DNA of 39,328 nt from Bacillota bacterium (GTDB lineage Bacteria; Bacillota; Clostridia; Lachnospirales; Lachnospiraceae), in assembly GCA_023399455.1 (NCBI GenBank), contig JAEWPN010000104.1, positions 1 to 39,328 of the forward strand, given 5' to 3'. The position numbers and the translations under genes were made by a program. This document shows positions 23,548-31,796 of this stretch, in pieces (within the stretch, counting starts at the first letter, position 1; each line of letters starts with the position of its first letter). Below the pieces are notes generated by a model that was given only the letters and a program-made list of their open reading frames with translations, ran no database searches and had not been told where the DNA came from.

Positions 23548-24048
23548 TTACTCCGGAATATCCGCGACCTGCTTTACATAGTCGCTTGCCTCTCCGGAAA
23601 ATGTTACGATCTGCCCTTCTTCCGCATATTTCATACCTAATTCCTGAATGGCAATCCGCTTCACTTCCTCCATATCGATGCTGCTTGTAATTCTGCTGTA
23701 TTCCTCATCGTTATCGAGTTTAAGATTATTCAACTCCCGCTCCAGCCTCGAAACATTCTTAATGCTGTTCGTAAGCTCTGCCTGCAATCCGATATAGCCC
23801 GTCAGAATAAAGCCTGCCGCTACGACTGCACATGCCAAAAAAAGTACATAACCAAAACTCATATGATATGCCTTCTCACGGTTCTTCCTCGCGGTATTGC
23901 TTATCTGTCTCTTCGGCTCTCTCGGCGCGTATATTTTTTCATCCAGTTTTTTTACTGTGCTGCCTTGTACATACGCATTTCTTCCTTGCTGTGTATGCGC
24001 CTGCTGTCTTCTGCCTGCACTGCGCACCTTGCCCTTATACTGTGCCAT
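23548..24048 (-). CDS. ftsL: Cell division protein FtsL-like
   Basis: A small bitopic protein, 166 residues. The basic, Gln/Arg-rich cytoplasmic part (1-62) is followed by one membrane helix (about 66-86, YVLFLACAVVAAGFILTGYI). A coiled coil comes next (LQAELTNSIKNVSRLERELNNLKLDNDEEY) and then the conserved VKRIAIQELGMKYAEEGQIVTF segment of the FtsL/DivIC family. It acts in the trimeric complex with FtsQ and DivIC that activates the septal synthase. Identification rests on topology and position between rsmH and the PBP gene. Confidence 0.88.
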   Translation of the reverse strand: MAQYKGKVRSAGRRQQAHTQQGRNAYVQGSTVKKLDEKIYAPREPKRQISNTARKNREKAYHMSFGYVLFLACAVVAAGFILTGYIGLQAELTNSIKNVSRLERELNNLKLDNDEEYSRITSSIDMEEVKRIAIQELGMKYAEEGQIVTFSGEASDYVKQVADIPE

Positions 24049-24101
24049 AGCATCCTACCCTTACCCTCTTGTTTGATTTAACTTTTCATAATTTGTTTTG
24101 T

Positions 24102-25037
24102 CTAGCTTCTCTCGAACACACGGAGCTTCGCGCTTTTAGAACGCTTATTTTCCGCCAATTCATCCTCCCCGGGCAATATTGGCTTTCTTGTAACTACTTT
24201 TCCTTTCGATTTATTCCCGCATATGCACACCGGAAAATCCGGCGGACAAGTACATGGATTCTCATTTTTTCTGAAATAAGACTTTACGATTCTATCTTCC
24301 AGCGAATGAAAGGTTATGATACAAAGCCGCCCTTCCGGCCTCAGTAACTGGATAAATGAATCTATCGACTCCTCCAAGACCTCTAATTCCCTATTGCAGG
24401 CAATTCGAATCGCTTGGAAAGTCTTCTTGGAAGGATGTCCTCCCGTCTGCCTCATCTTCGCAGGAATCGCCGCCTTTATGATCTCGCTCAGCTCTCCTGT
24501 AGTTTCTATAGGCCTGTCCTGCCTCGCCTTCACGATATGTTTCGCTATATTCTTGGCGAATTTGTCCTCACCATAATCTCTTATGATTCGGAACAACTCA
24601 GCCTCCGAATATCCGTTTACAATATCCCTCGCACTGACAGACTGCCTCGTGTCCATTCTCATATCCAGCTTCGTATCATATTTGTAGGAAAATCCTCTCT
24701 CCAGCTCATCCAGTTGATAGGAGGAAACTCCCAAATCTAACAGTATGCCGTCCACACTATCTATTCCCAGTTCTTTCAATACTTCCGGAGCATTTCGGTA
24801 ATTGCTCCTTACGATAGTGACCTTGTCCATATAAGGGGAAAGTCTCTCTCCTGCCGCTTTTATGGCAGCTTCATCCTGATCGATCCCGATAAGCCTTCCG
24901 CCCTCAGTAAGTCTTCCCGCTATTTCAAAGGAATGCCCGCCGCCGCCCAGCGTGCCGTCCACATAAATTCCCGTACTTTTTATCTTCAAATTATCGATTG
25001 TTTCCTGCAATAAAACGGAGGCATGCTTAAATTCCAT
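24102..25037 (-). CDS. rsmH: 16S rRNA (cytosine-1402-N4)-methyltransferase RsmH
   Basis: A SAM-dependent methyltransferase acting on 16S rRNA, 311 residues. The start [13 protein letters not shown] is typical. The SAM site is in [15 protein letters not shown] (about residues 24-39) and the Asp motif in GIDQDEAA. The blocks [20 protein letters not shown] and [16 protein letters not shown], and the C-terminal [13 protein letters not shown] with KPILPGEDE, are all RsmH hallmarks. GGAGG stands upstream of the ATG. It follows mraZ by 18 bases, the standard order. Confidence 0.98.
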   Translation of the reverse strand: MEFKHASVLLQETIDNLKIKSTGIYVDGTLGGGGHSFEIAGRLTEGGRLIGIDQDEAAIKAAGERLSPYMDKVTIVRSNYRNAPEVLKELGIDSVDGILLDLGVSSYQLDELERGFSYKYDTKLDMRMDTRQSVSARDIVNGYSEAELFRIIRDYGEDKFAKNIAKHIVKARQDRPIETTGELSEIIKAAIPAKMRQTGGHPSKKTFQAIRIACNRELEVLEESIDSFIQLLRPEGRLCIITFHSLEDRIVKSYFRKNENPCTCPPDFPVCICGNKSKGKVVTRKPILPGEDELAENKRSKSAKLRVFERS

Positions 25038-25055
25038 TCTTTTTCCTCCCAGTTC

Positions 25056-25487
25056 TTATATGCCCAGTCCCAGCTCCGCCATGTGCTCGGCAATACTTTC
25101 CATATCCTCGTAAGCGGATTCGCCGTCCCATCTTTCTTTGCTCCATATTTCGATTCTGCTGGCTACACCAATAAGAACAACGTCTTTAATAATACCTGCG
25201 AAATCCTTAAGCACCGATGGAACCAAGATTCTTCCCTGCTTGTCCACTTCCACGCTGGCTGCTCCGGCAAGGAAGAAACGGACAAAGGTTCGCGCATCCT
25301 TGTTCGTTAACGGCAGTCCTTTAAGTTTCTCTTCGAATGCAGCCCATTCCTCGTTATCGTACACAAATAAGCAGCCATCCAACCCCTTCGTAACGACAAA
25401 CTCTTCGCCGAGAGTTTCACGGAATTTTGAAGGAATGATCAGCCGGTTTTTTGCATCGATTGTATGGTTGTATTCTCCCATAAACAT
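25056..25487 (-). CDS. mraZ: Transcriptional regulator MraZ
   Basis: The small DNA-binding regulator at the head of the dcw cluster, 143 residues. Two SpoVT-AbrB-like repeats: the first has [22 protein letters not shown], the second [18 protein letters not shown], each with the DxxGR/DxKNR turn. A ring of these subunits binds repeated AAAGTGG boxes. The frame is open to 25514, but AGGTGA lies 5 bases before the ATG at 25487, giving MFMGEYNHT. Five matching boxes lie between promoter and gene, which implies autoregulation. Confidence 0.97.
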   Translation of the reverse strand: MFMGEYNHTIDAKNRLIIPSKFRETLGEEFVVTKGLDGCLFVYDNEEWAAFEEKLKGLPLTNKDARTFVRFFLAGAASVEVDKQGRILVPSVLKDFAGIIKDVVLIGVASRIEIWSKERWDGESAYEDMESIAEHMAELGLGI

Positions 25488-25524
25488 AAAGCTCACCTGC
25501 CAATACCATTTCAAAAGCGGTCTG

Positions 25525-25584
25525 CCACTTTTCGGTGTGTTATGCTGCCACTTTCTACCACTTCACACCACTTTCTACCACTTT
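25525..25584 (-). promoter_or_regulatory. MraZ-binding box array (five boxes)
   Basis: On the minus strand, AAAGTGG boxes at 25578-25584, 25568-25574, 25558-25564 (GAAGTGG) and 25548-25554 are spaced exactly 10 bp, so they face the same side of the helix. A fifth identical AAAGTGGCAG copy lies at 25525-25531. The array starts 7 bp downstream of the -10 element, a repressing position. AAAGTG[G/T] with 10-bp spacing is the known MraZ site. Confidence 0.9.
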
Positions 25585-25591
25585 TAATTTG

Positions 25592-25620
25592 ATTTTATAC
25601 TAATTATTAATGTTTGACAA
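25592..25620 (-). promoter_or_regulatory. Sigma-A promoter of the dcw cluster
   Basis: -35 TTGTCA (25615-25620), 17-bp spacer, -10 TAAAAT (25592-25597), followed at once by the MraZ boxes. Confidence 0.65.
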
Positions 25621-25642
25621 GCTACTTTTAATATTTTCCAAT

Positions 25643-25682
25643 AAAAAATGCACTTTTTAGTTCCCTAAAAAGTGCATTTTTT
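25643..25682. terminator. Bidirectional intrinsic terminator after ychF
   Basis: Perfect 18-bp stem (25643-25660 with 25665-25682) and a TTCC loop, with six A at one end and six T at the other, so it works on both strands. It lies 112 bases after the ychF stop. Confidence 0.92.
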
Positions 25683-25740
25683 CGGCATTTTCAACATATT
25701 GTGTGAACAAACGTTCTTGACACTAGATATGGTTCCCACT

Positions 25741-25749
25741 TGTGGATAA
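25741..25749 (-). promoter_or_regulatory. Consensus DnaA box
   Basis: TTATCCACA on the minus strand, a perfect match to the DnaA box. I see only this one copy here, downstream of ychF. Confidence 0.45.
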
Positions 25750-25794
25750 GGATTTATGCGTTACTATGAAGCCGAAAGGTTGAATAATAACCAT

Positions 25795-26892
25795 TTATAC
25801 ATTAAAACGGAATAAAATAACATCTCCATCCTTTACCACATACTCCTTGCCTTCCATTCCCACAAGCCCTTTTTCCCTCGCGGCAGAAAGTGAGCCCTGC
25901 GCTAAAAGGTCTTTATAATTCACCACCTCGGCCTTGATGAAGCCTCTCTCGAAATCCGTATGGATCTTTCCTGCGGCCTGAGGTGCTTTCGTTCCGATCT
26001 TAATGGTCCACGCCCTGGTCTCGTCCTCTCCTGATGTTAAGAAACTATGCAGGCCCAAAATATGGTAGCTGGCCCTGATCAGCTTTTCAAGCCCCGATTC
26101 CTTAAGTCCCAGGTCCTCTAAGAACATGGCCTTTTCATCCTCATCCAGCTCCGCGATCTCCTGCTCTATCTGGGCACAGATAACGAATACTTCGCTGCCG
26201 CTTTTCGCCGCAAATTCTCTCACCGCCGAAACTCCCTGATTATCCGCTCCGTCATTCGCCAGATCTTCCTCCGCCACATTGGCTGCGAAGATAACCGGCT
26301 TATAGGTAAGCAAATTATAAGAAACAAGCAGATTCAATTCGTCCTCGTCCTCAGACTCGAAGCTGCTGGCAAGCTTGCCTTCTTCCAAATGAGCCTTTAC
26401 CCTTTCCAGCAGTGCCGCTTCCTTGGCGAGCGTCTTATCCATTTTCGCTCCCTTACCCGTTTTGGCTATTCTTCTATCCAGAATCTCCATATCGGAGAAA
26501 ATAAGTTCTAAATTTATGGTTTCAATATCCCTTAAAGGATCGACGCTTCCATCCACATGAACTACGTTGGAATCCTCGAAGCACCTTACTACATGTACAA
26601 CGGCATCCACTTCCCTGATGTTGCTCAAGAACTGATTGCCCAGCCCCTCTCCCTTGGAGGCACCCTTTACCAGACCTGCGATATCTACGAATTCAATAAC
26701 CGCAGGAGTAACCTTCTTGGACTTATACATATCTCCTAATAATTTCAGCCTTTCATCCGGCACCGCTACAATACCGATATTCGGATCGATCGTACAAAAG
26801 GGGTAGTTTGCGGATTCCGCTCCCGCCTTCGTTAACGAATTAAATAAGGTACTCTTTCCCACATTGGGAAGACCTACTATGCCTAGTTTCAT
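25795..26892 (-). CDS. ychF: Ribosome-associated ATPase YchF/OLA1
   Basis: An Obg-related P-loop NTPase that prefers ATP and binds ribosomes, 365 residues. G1 is GLPNVGKST at residues 6-14, with ANYPFCTIDPN in switch I and DIAGLVKGASKGEGLGNQFL in the G3/switch II region. The changed G4 motif NVAEED, in place of NKxD, explains the ATP preference. A coiled-coil insertion covers about residues 125-200. The C-terminal TGS domain includes AWTIKIGTKAPQAAGKIHTDFERGFIKAEV. Length is the family standard. Last gene of the long murE operon, 27 bases after rsgA. Confidence 0.97.
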   Translation of the reverse strand: MKLGIVGLPNVGKSTLFNSLTKAGAESANYPFCTIDPNIGIVAVPDERLKLLGDMYKSKKVTPAVIEFVDIAGLVKGASKGEGLGNQFLSNIREVDAVVHVVRCFEDSNVVHVDGSVDPLRDIETINLELIFSDMEILDRRIAKTGKGAKMDKTLAKEAALLERVKAHLEEGKLASSFESEDEDELNLLVSYNLLTYKPVIFAANVAEEDLANDGADNQGVSAVREFAAKSGSEVFVICAQIEQEIAELDEDEKAMFLEDLGLKESGLEKLIRASYHILGLHSFLTSGEDETRAWTIKIGTKAPQAAGKIHTDFERGFIKAEVVNYKDLLAQGSLSAAREKGLVGMEGKEYVVKDGDVILFRFNV

Positions 26893-26919
26893 CTTTCCTT
26901 TATCTCCTTTTGAAGTTTC

Positions 26920-27822
26920 TCAGTATTTCTTTTGTTCCCGCAGTTCTTCGTACAGCATTTTATAATTATGGTATCTGACAGGACTTATCCTGCCCTCCTC
27001 AAGCGCTTCCTTCACTTTACAGTCCGGCTCACCTATGTGGACACAGCCTGCGAACCTGCAGCCTTCTTCATATTCTTCGAATTCCGGATAGTAGTCCTTC
27101 AGCTCCTCCTTCTCCATATCGAACAGCTGCAGGGAAGTAAATCCCGGCGTATCCATAATATACGTATCTCCATGCAAGGCAATGATTTCCGAATGTCTGG
27201 TCGTATGTTTTCCTCTTTCTATCTTCCTGCTGATATCTCCGATTTCCATATTGGCCTTCGGATTCAGTCTGTTTATGATAGAAGACTTACCCACGCCGCT
27301 GGGACCTGCCACCGCCGTCGTCTTTCCCTCAAGCAAGCGCTTAAGCTCTTTCATCCCTTGCCTTTTTCTGGCACTGACAAACAGCACGAGGTAGCCGCAG
27401 CTTTCATAGGCCCGCCGCAGCTCCTGTTTTTCCTTTTTTGTCGCAATATCCTGTTTATTAAAACAAATAACGCTGTTAAGCCCCTGCTTCTCCATCATGA
27501 TGAGAAACCGGTCCAGAAGATTGAAATTAGGCTCCGGCTTCACAATTGCAAAGATTACAAGCGCCTGATCGATATTCGCTACCGCAGGCCGTATCAGCTC
27601 GTTGCGGCGGGGCAATATCTGCGCGATATTTCCAAACAGCGCCTCCTCATCCAGGACATCCATGAGCACATTGTCGCCGACTAACGGCTTTATATTATCC
27701 TTACGAAAAACTCCTTTCGCCTTGCACTCATATATTTTACCTTGTGTATCGGCCCCGTCCTGCACATACACATAATAAAATCCGGCAATACCCTTAATAA
27801 TTTTCCCTTGTATACTATGCAT
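26920..27822 (-). CDS. rsgA: Small-subunit maturation GTPase RsgA
   Basis: A circularly permuted GTPase that helps 30S ribosome maturation, 300 residues. An OB-fold comes first (residues 1-65, GKIIKGIAGFYYVYV). The permuted G motifs follow: NKQD (G4), SARKRQG (G5), then AGPSGVGKSSIINRL (G1) and DTPGF (G3). The C-terminal zinc site is in CRFAGCVHIGEPDCKVKEAL. The preceding prkC gene ends 17 bases upstream, matching the common Firmicutes order stp-prkC-rsgA. Confidence 0.97.
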   Translation of the reverse strand: MHSIQGKIIKGIAGFYYVYVQDGADTQGKIYECKAKGVFRKDNIKPLVGDNVLMDVLDEEALFGNIAQILPRRNELIRPAVANIDQALVIFAIVKPEPNFNLLDRFLIMMEKQGLNSVICFNKQDIATKKEKQELRRAYESCGYLVLFVSARKRQGMKELKRLLEGKTTAVAGPSGVGKSSIINRLNPKANMEIGDISRKIERGKHTTRHSEIIALHGDTYIMDTPGFTSLQLFDMEKEELKDYYPEFEEYEEGCRFAGCVHIGEPDCKVKEALEEGRISPVRYHNYKMLYEELREQKKY

Positions 27823-27839
27823 ACTCTTCTTTCCTTAGG

Positions 27840-29981
27840 CTAAGATTCCGGCGTAAATTGAATTTCTCTCGTTAGCGTCTTCTGAGTAGAAGTTCCTTCT
27901 GTGGTAGTCACTTCTCCCGTATCGGGATTCGTCACCGTCTGCGAATCGGTTGTTACCGTATACGTGAAGGTAATCGTTCCCGTTCCCGATTTGATTCCCG
28001 TATAGTTGACCGATATCGGGAAGGATGTCGTATTCGTATTTAAAAGCTGGATTCCATCTGCCGTATCCACTGTAACCGTAACGCTCAGCCCGTCTCTGTA
28101 TTCGGGGTCTTCTTCCGCCGTAGGCGCTTGGATACTTCCACTATAGCTGTAAGTGGACTGCTTCGGTCCCAGACTTACTTTTAAATCGATAGCTGTTCCG
28201 CTGTCCACATAAGAGCCTACGGAATAGCTCTGATAGCATACGAGCCCTGTTAAGGAGGCGTCATCGTTATTTACCTCAGATACGCTTCCTACCTTTAATC
28301 CCGCCTCCGTCAGCGTCGCCATGGCATCCATTTCCGACACTCCGACCAGATTAGGCACCCTGATCTTGTTATCCTCCGGGCCCTGGCTGATACGTATAGT
28401 AACCGCTGAACCGCTGGGCGCTTTCGTTCCTCCCTCCGGCGTCTGGGAAATGACATTCCCCTTGGCTACCTGCGCGTCGTAGCTCTCCGTCTTGTTTACG
28501 GTGAAGCCTTTTCCTTCCAGGTTAGCCACCGCTTCCGCCGTGGATTTCCCCACGATATCCGGCACTTCTATACCGCTCGTTCCGGAATTGACCGTAAGAA
28601 TGATTTCTGTGCCGGAATCCACCATCTGACCGATGCCGACATTACATTCCAGTACAAGCCCCTCATCATATTGAGAATCTTCTTTGTAAGTAATTTCCGG
28701 TGTTAGGCCCAAGCCCAAAAGCTCCGCCTTAACCTCCTCGATCTGACGTCCCACTACTTTAGGCATCTCTACCTTGCCGGACTCCTCCTGCGTTTCCTCG
28801 CCTTCCGAACCTCCAAAGGGCAGGATTCCCAGAGTCTTTCCAACAAGGAACAGTACGATAAATCCGATGAGAAGGGCAGCAGCAATGGCAAGTACTGTAG
28901 TAATACGTTCCATCTTGGAATCGTATTCTTCCTCTTCATCGTCCTCATCCTCCATATCATCGATATCCTCGTCTTCTTCCTCCTCGTCCTCTTCTTCCTC
29001 CTCATAGATTGGACGGACGTTCTTATTCTTCTTAAGGCGGAGCTCCTCTTCCATGGAATCCCTTCTGTCGGACTGCTTTTTAATTTGTACCATATCCTTA
29101 TCGGTAATCATCCTTGTGGACGCTTCTTCATTTGGGTTCACGATTTTAACGAAGTCCTCATCGGGATTGATCAATGACTGTTTCAAGTCCGCAATGAGGT
29201 TTCCCATGGACTGATATCTTCTATCCGGGCTTTTCTGGCAGCATTTAAATACAATCTGCTCGACGCTGACCGGTATCTCTGAGATATATTCTCTTGGTGA
29301 CGGCAACGGCTCCTGTATATGCTTGATGGCTATCGCTACCGTTGTCTCCCCATTAAAAGGAACTCTTCCGGTAAGCATTTCGAACATGGTAATACCCAGA
29401 GAATAAATATCGCTCTTTTCGTCGCTGTATCCTCCTCTGGCCTGTTCCGGTGAAGTGTAGTGAACGGAGCCCATAACATTGGACGTGATCGTATTGCTGG
29501 TCGCGGCCTTGGCAATGCCGAAATCTGTTACCTTTACTTTGCCTTCCTTGGAAATAATAATATTTTGAGGCTTGATATCCCTATGGATAATATGATTTTT
29601 ATGTGCGGCTTCTATTCCCATGGAAACCTGAATGGCAATACTAACAGCCTCTTTTACGGAGAGGCGCGCTTTCTTTTCGATGTACTGCTTTAACGTAATG
29701 CCTTCCACAAGTTCCATAACGATGTAATAAATACCGTTTTCCTCGCCCACGTCGTATACGTTTACGATATTGGGGTGCATGAGTCCGGCTGCCGCCTGAG
29801 CCTCCACCCGGAACTTGGAAACAAAATTCGCATTTTCAGAGAATTCCTGCTTCAGTACCTTAATTGCCACATTTCTGTTCAGCTTATGATCTTTCGCCTT
29901 GTATACGTCCGACATTCCGCCGGTTCCAATTTTTTCCAGTACTTCATACCGGTCACCGATTATCATTCCAATTTTAATCAT
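27840..29981 (-). CDS. prkC: Serine/threonine kinase PrkC with three PASTA domains
   Basis: A membrane kinase that senses cell-wall fragments, 713 residues. The kinase domain (about 8-270) has the loop IGTGGMSDVYKA, the Lys of AIKVLK (K41), HRDIKPQN (133-140) and DFG (153-155). A juxtamembrane segment (about 327-354) is almost all Glu and Asp. One membrane helix (360-384) leads to three PASTA repeats (about 404-468, 471-535, 540-606). A further roughly 105-residue extracellular tail is Thr/Ser-rich and strand-forming. The ATG at 29981 overlaps the stp stop by 8 bases and has GAGG 6 bases before it; a TTG at 29999 is less likely. Confidence 0.96.
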   Translation of the reverse strand: MIKIGMIIGDRYEVLEKIGTGGMSDVYKAKDHKLNRNVAIKVLKQEFSENANFVSKFRVEAQAAAGLMHPNIVNVYDVGEENGIYYIVMELVEGITLKQYIEKKARLSVKEAVSIAIQVSMGIEAAHKNHIIHRDIKPQNIIISKEGKVKVTDFGIAKAATSNTITSNVMGSVHYTSPEQARGGYSDEKSDIYSLGITMFEMLTGRVPFNGETTVAIAIKHIQEPLPSPREYISEIPVSVEQIVFKCCQKSPDRRYQSMGNLIADLKQSLINPDEDFVKIVNPNEEASTRMITDKDMVQIKKQSDRRDSMEEELRLKKNKNVRPIYEEEEEDEEEEDEDIDDMEDEDDEEEEYDSKMERITTVLAIAAALLIGFIVLFLVGKTLGILPFGGSEGEETQEESGKVEMPKVVGRQIEEVKAELLGLGLTPEITYKEDSQYDEGLVLECNVGIGQMVDSGTEIILTVNSGTSGIEVPDIVGKSTAEAVANLEGKGFTVNKTESYDAQVAKGNVISQTPEGGTKAPSGSAVTIRISQGPEDNKIRVPNLVGVSEMDAMATLTEAGLKVGSVSEVNNDDASLTGLVCYQSYSVGSYVDSGTAIDLKVSLGPKQSTYSYSGSIQAPTAEEDPEYRDGLSVTVTVDTADGIQLLNTNTTSFPISVNYTGIKSGTGTITFTYTVTTDSQTVTNPDTGEVTTTEGTSTQKTLTREIQFTPES

Positions 29982-30726
29982 TTTCCACCTCGTCTGCAAA
30001 CGGTTCGATAATAATTACCGCAATATTATCCTTACCGCCGTTATTATTGGCCGCCATAACCAATTCTTCCGCTTTTTCCTCTACGCTTTTTGGCGAGCCC
30101 AGAATCATTCGGATTTCTCCGTCCTCCAGCATATTGGTCAATCCATCCGAACACATTAACACAATATCGCCGGGCATGAGCTCTACGTTAAAAAAGTCCA
30201 CCTCTACAGTATCTTTGGCACCAATCGCTCTGGTGATTATATTTTTATCCGGGTGGCTTCTCGCCGACTCTCTGTCGATGCCCCCCATTCGGACCATCTC
30301 CTCTACCAAGGAATGATCCCTTGTAATCTGTTCAATTTTTCTGTCGCTTACTACGTACAGCCTGCTGTCTCCTACATTGGCGACCTCCAGATATTTACCG
30401 TTCAAGCACGTTGCCGCCACTACCGTAGTTCCCATTCCTGCAAGAGCCTCCTCTTCCTCGGCCTTTTTCCTGATATGCTCGTTGGCCGCCTCGATGGCTT
30501 TACCTAGTATTTTAACCGGGCTTTTTTCGAAGGAACGCTCTATTTCTTCCCGCATGGTTTCTACCGTATATTTGGATGCGTAGTCCCCTGCATTATGTCC
30601 GCCCATTCCGTCTGCAACGATAAATATATTCGGGAGATTTCCTACGGGAGTGTCGGATACAAATACATAATCCTGATTTAATTTTCTCTTTTTTCCAATA
30701 TCCGTAACGGAAAACGTCTTTAACAC
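29974..30726 (-). CDS. stp: PP2C-type protein phosphatase Stp/PrpC
   Basis: The cytoplasmic Mn-dependent phosphatase that reverses PrkC phosphorylation, 250 residues. Metal-binding aspartates lie in VADGMGGHNAGDYAS and MCSDGLTNM, and near the C-terminus in NNNGGKDNIAVI. GMGTTVVAA and VGDSRLYVV are further PP2C motifs. The start codon is GTG with a strong AGGAGG 7 bases upstream. It is 17 bases after rlmN and overlaps prkC, so kinase and phosphatase are made at linked levels. Confidence 0.96.
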   Translation of the reverse strand: MLKTFSVTDIGKKRKLNQDYVFVSDTPVGNLPNIFIVADGMGGHNAGDYASKYTVETMREEIERSFEKSPVKILGKAIEAANEHIRKKAEEEEALAGMGTTVVAATCLNGKYLEVANVGDSRLYVVSDRKIEQITRDHSLVEEMVRMGGIDRESARSHPDKNIITRAIGAKDTVEVDFFNVELMPGDIVLMCSDGLTNMLEDGEIRMILGSPKSVEEKAEELVMAANNNGGKDNIAVIIIEPFADEVEND

Positions 30727-30743
30727 CTTAAAACCTCCTGTAT

Positions 30744-31775
30744 CTATTGATGAATGACCTTTCGGCGAAGCTGCCCGCAGGCTCCATCAATATCTCTGCC
30801 CATTTCCCTTCTTATAGTAACATTTATTCCGTTTTTTTCAAGTTTATTTTTAAATGCCATCGCTTTCTCATGGGTACTGGACACATAATCCCGTTCTTTT
30901 ATGGGATTTACCGGAATGAGATTGACATGACAGTTTAAGTGCCTTATGAGCGCTATTAGTTCTCTCGCATCCTCATCCGTATCGTTTATGCCTCCTACAA
31001 GGCTGTATTCAAAAGTAATTCTTCTTCCGGTCTTCTCAAAATAGTATGCACAAGCCTCTATCAGTTCATCCAGCCCATACCGGTTGGCGATGGGCATAAG
31101 CCTTTTTCGTTTCTCATCAGTCGTCGCATGAAGGGACAGCGCCAGCGTAATCTGCAGCTTTTCCTCCGCAAGCTCCCGCATCCTGGGCACGATGCCGCAA
31201 GTAGAAACTGTAATATTTCTCTGGCTTATATTTAAGCCGTCCGCGTCTGTAAGCAGCCTTATAAATCGCAGCACGTTGTCGTAGTTATCCATGGGCTCCC
31301 CCGTCCCCATCACCACCACGTTAGAGACCTTTTCTCCCGTCAGCCGCGTTATGGCATAAATCTGATCTAACATCTCCGAAGGCGTAAGGGAACGTTCCAG
31401 CCCATCTAAGGTAGAAGCACAGAAGGTACAGCCCATCCGGCAGCCCACCTGTGAGGAGATGCAGACAGAGTTTCCGTGCTTGTACTTCATCCATACGCTC
31501 TCTACCATATTTCCGTCTTCCAGCTCAAAAAGAAATTTCTTCGTGCCGTCAATCTTGGATTCTTGCACCGTCACTTCTTTTAAATCGGTAAAATCATAAT
31601 TTTCCTCACACTTTCTCTTCAATTCTCTGGATATATTTGTCATATCGTCAAAGTGTCTAACGAGCTTTACATGCATCCATTCATAAAGTTGTCCGGCACG
31701 GAATGATTTCTCTCCCATGCCTGCCAAATCTTCTTTCAACTCGGAAAGCGTCATCGATTTTATATCTTTCTTCAT
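30744..31775 (-). CDS. rlmN: Dual-specificity RNA methyltransferase RlmN
   Basis: A radical-SAM enzyme that methylates C2 of adenine in 23S rRNA A2503 and some tRNAs, 343 residues. The iron-sulfur cluster motif CxxxCxxC is at C112, C116 and C119 (CRMGCTFC). The methyl-carrying Cys is C333 in the DGACGQLR tail. GEPMDNYDNVLRFI and ALSLHATTDEKR are conserved RlmN blocks. The N-terminal part (SFRAGQLYEWMH) binds RNA. It stands between rsmB and stp, a standard arrangement. Confidence 0.97.
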   Translation of the reverse strand: MKKDIKSMTLSELKEDLAGMGEKSFRAGQLYEWMHVKLVRHFDDMTNISRELKRKCEENYDFTDLKEVTVQESKIDGTKKFLFELEDGNMVESVWMKYKHGNSVCISSQVGCRMGCTFCASTLDGLERSLTPSEMLDQIYAITRLTGEKVSNVVVMGTGEPMDNYDNVLRFIRLLTDADGLNISQRNITVSTCGIVPRMRELAEEKLQITLALSLHATTDEKRKRLMPIANRYGLDELIEACAYYFEKTGRRITFEYSLVGGINDTDEDARELIALIRHLNCHVNLIPVNPIKERDYVSSTHEKAMAFKNKLEKNGINVTIRREMGRDIDGACGQLRRKVIHQ

Positions 31776-31796
31776 ACCCTTCCTCTTTAAAATCTT

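Larger units (their letters stand above)
25488..25794. other. 307-bp regulatory gap between ychF and mraZ
   Basis: No gene is seen here. It holds, from right to left: a DnaA box (25741-25749), the ychF terminator (25643-25682), the dcw promoter (25592-25620) and the MraZ boxes (25525-25584). Confidence 0.7.

Noticed and set aside
26932..27684. Plus-strand frame of 250 codons
   Set aside because: Lies opposite rsgA, whose motifs are complete. The peptide is His/Phe/Leu-rich and lacks domain features, as expected from an antisense frame.
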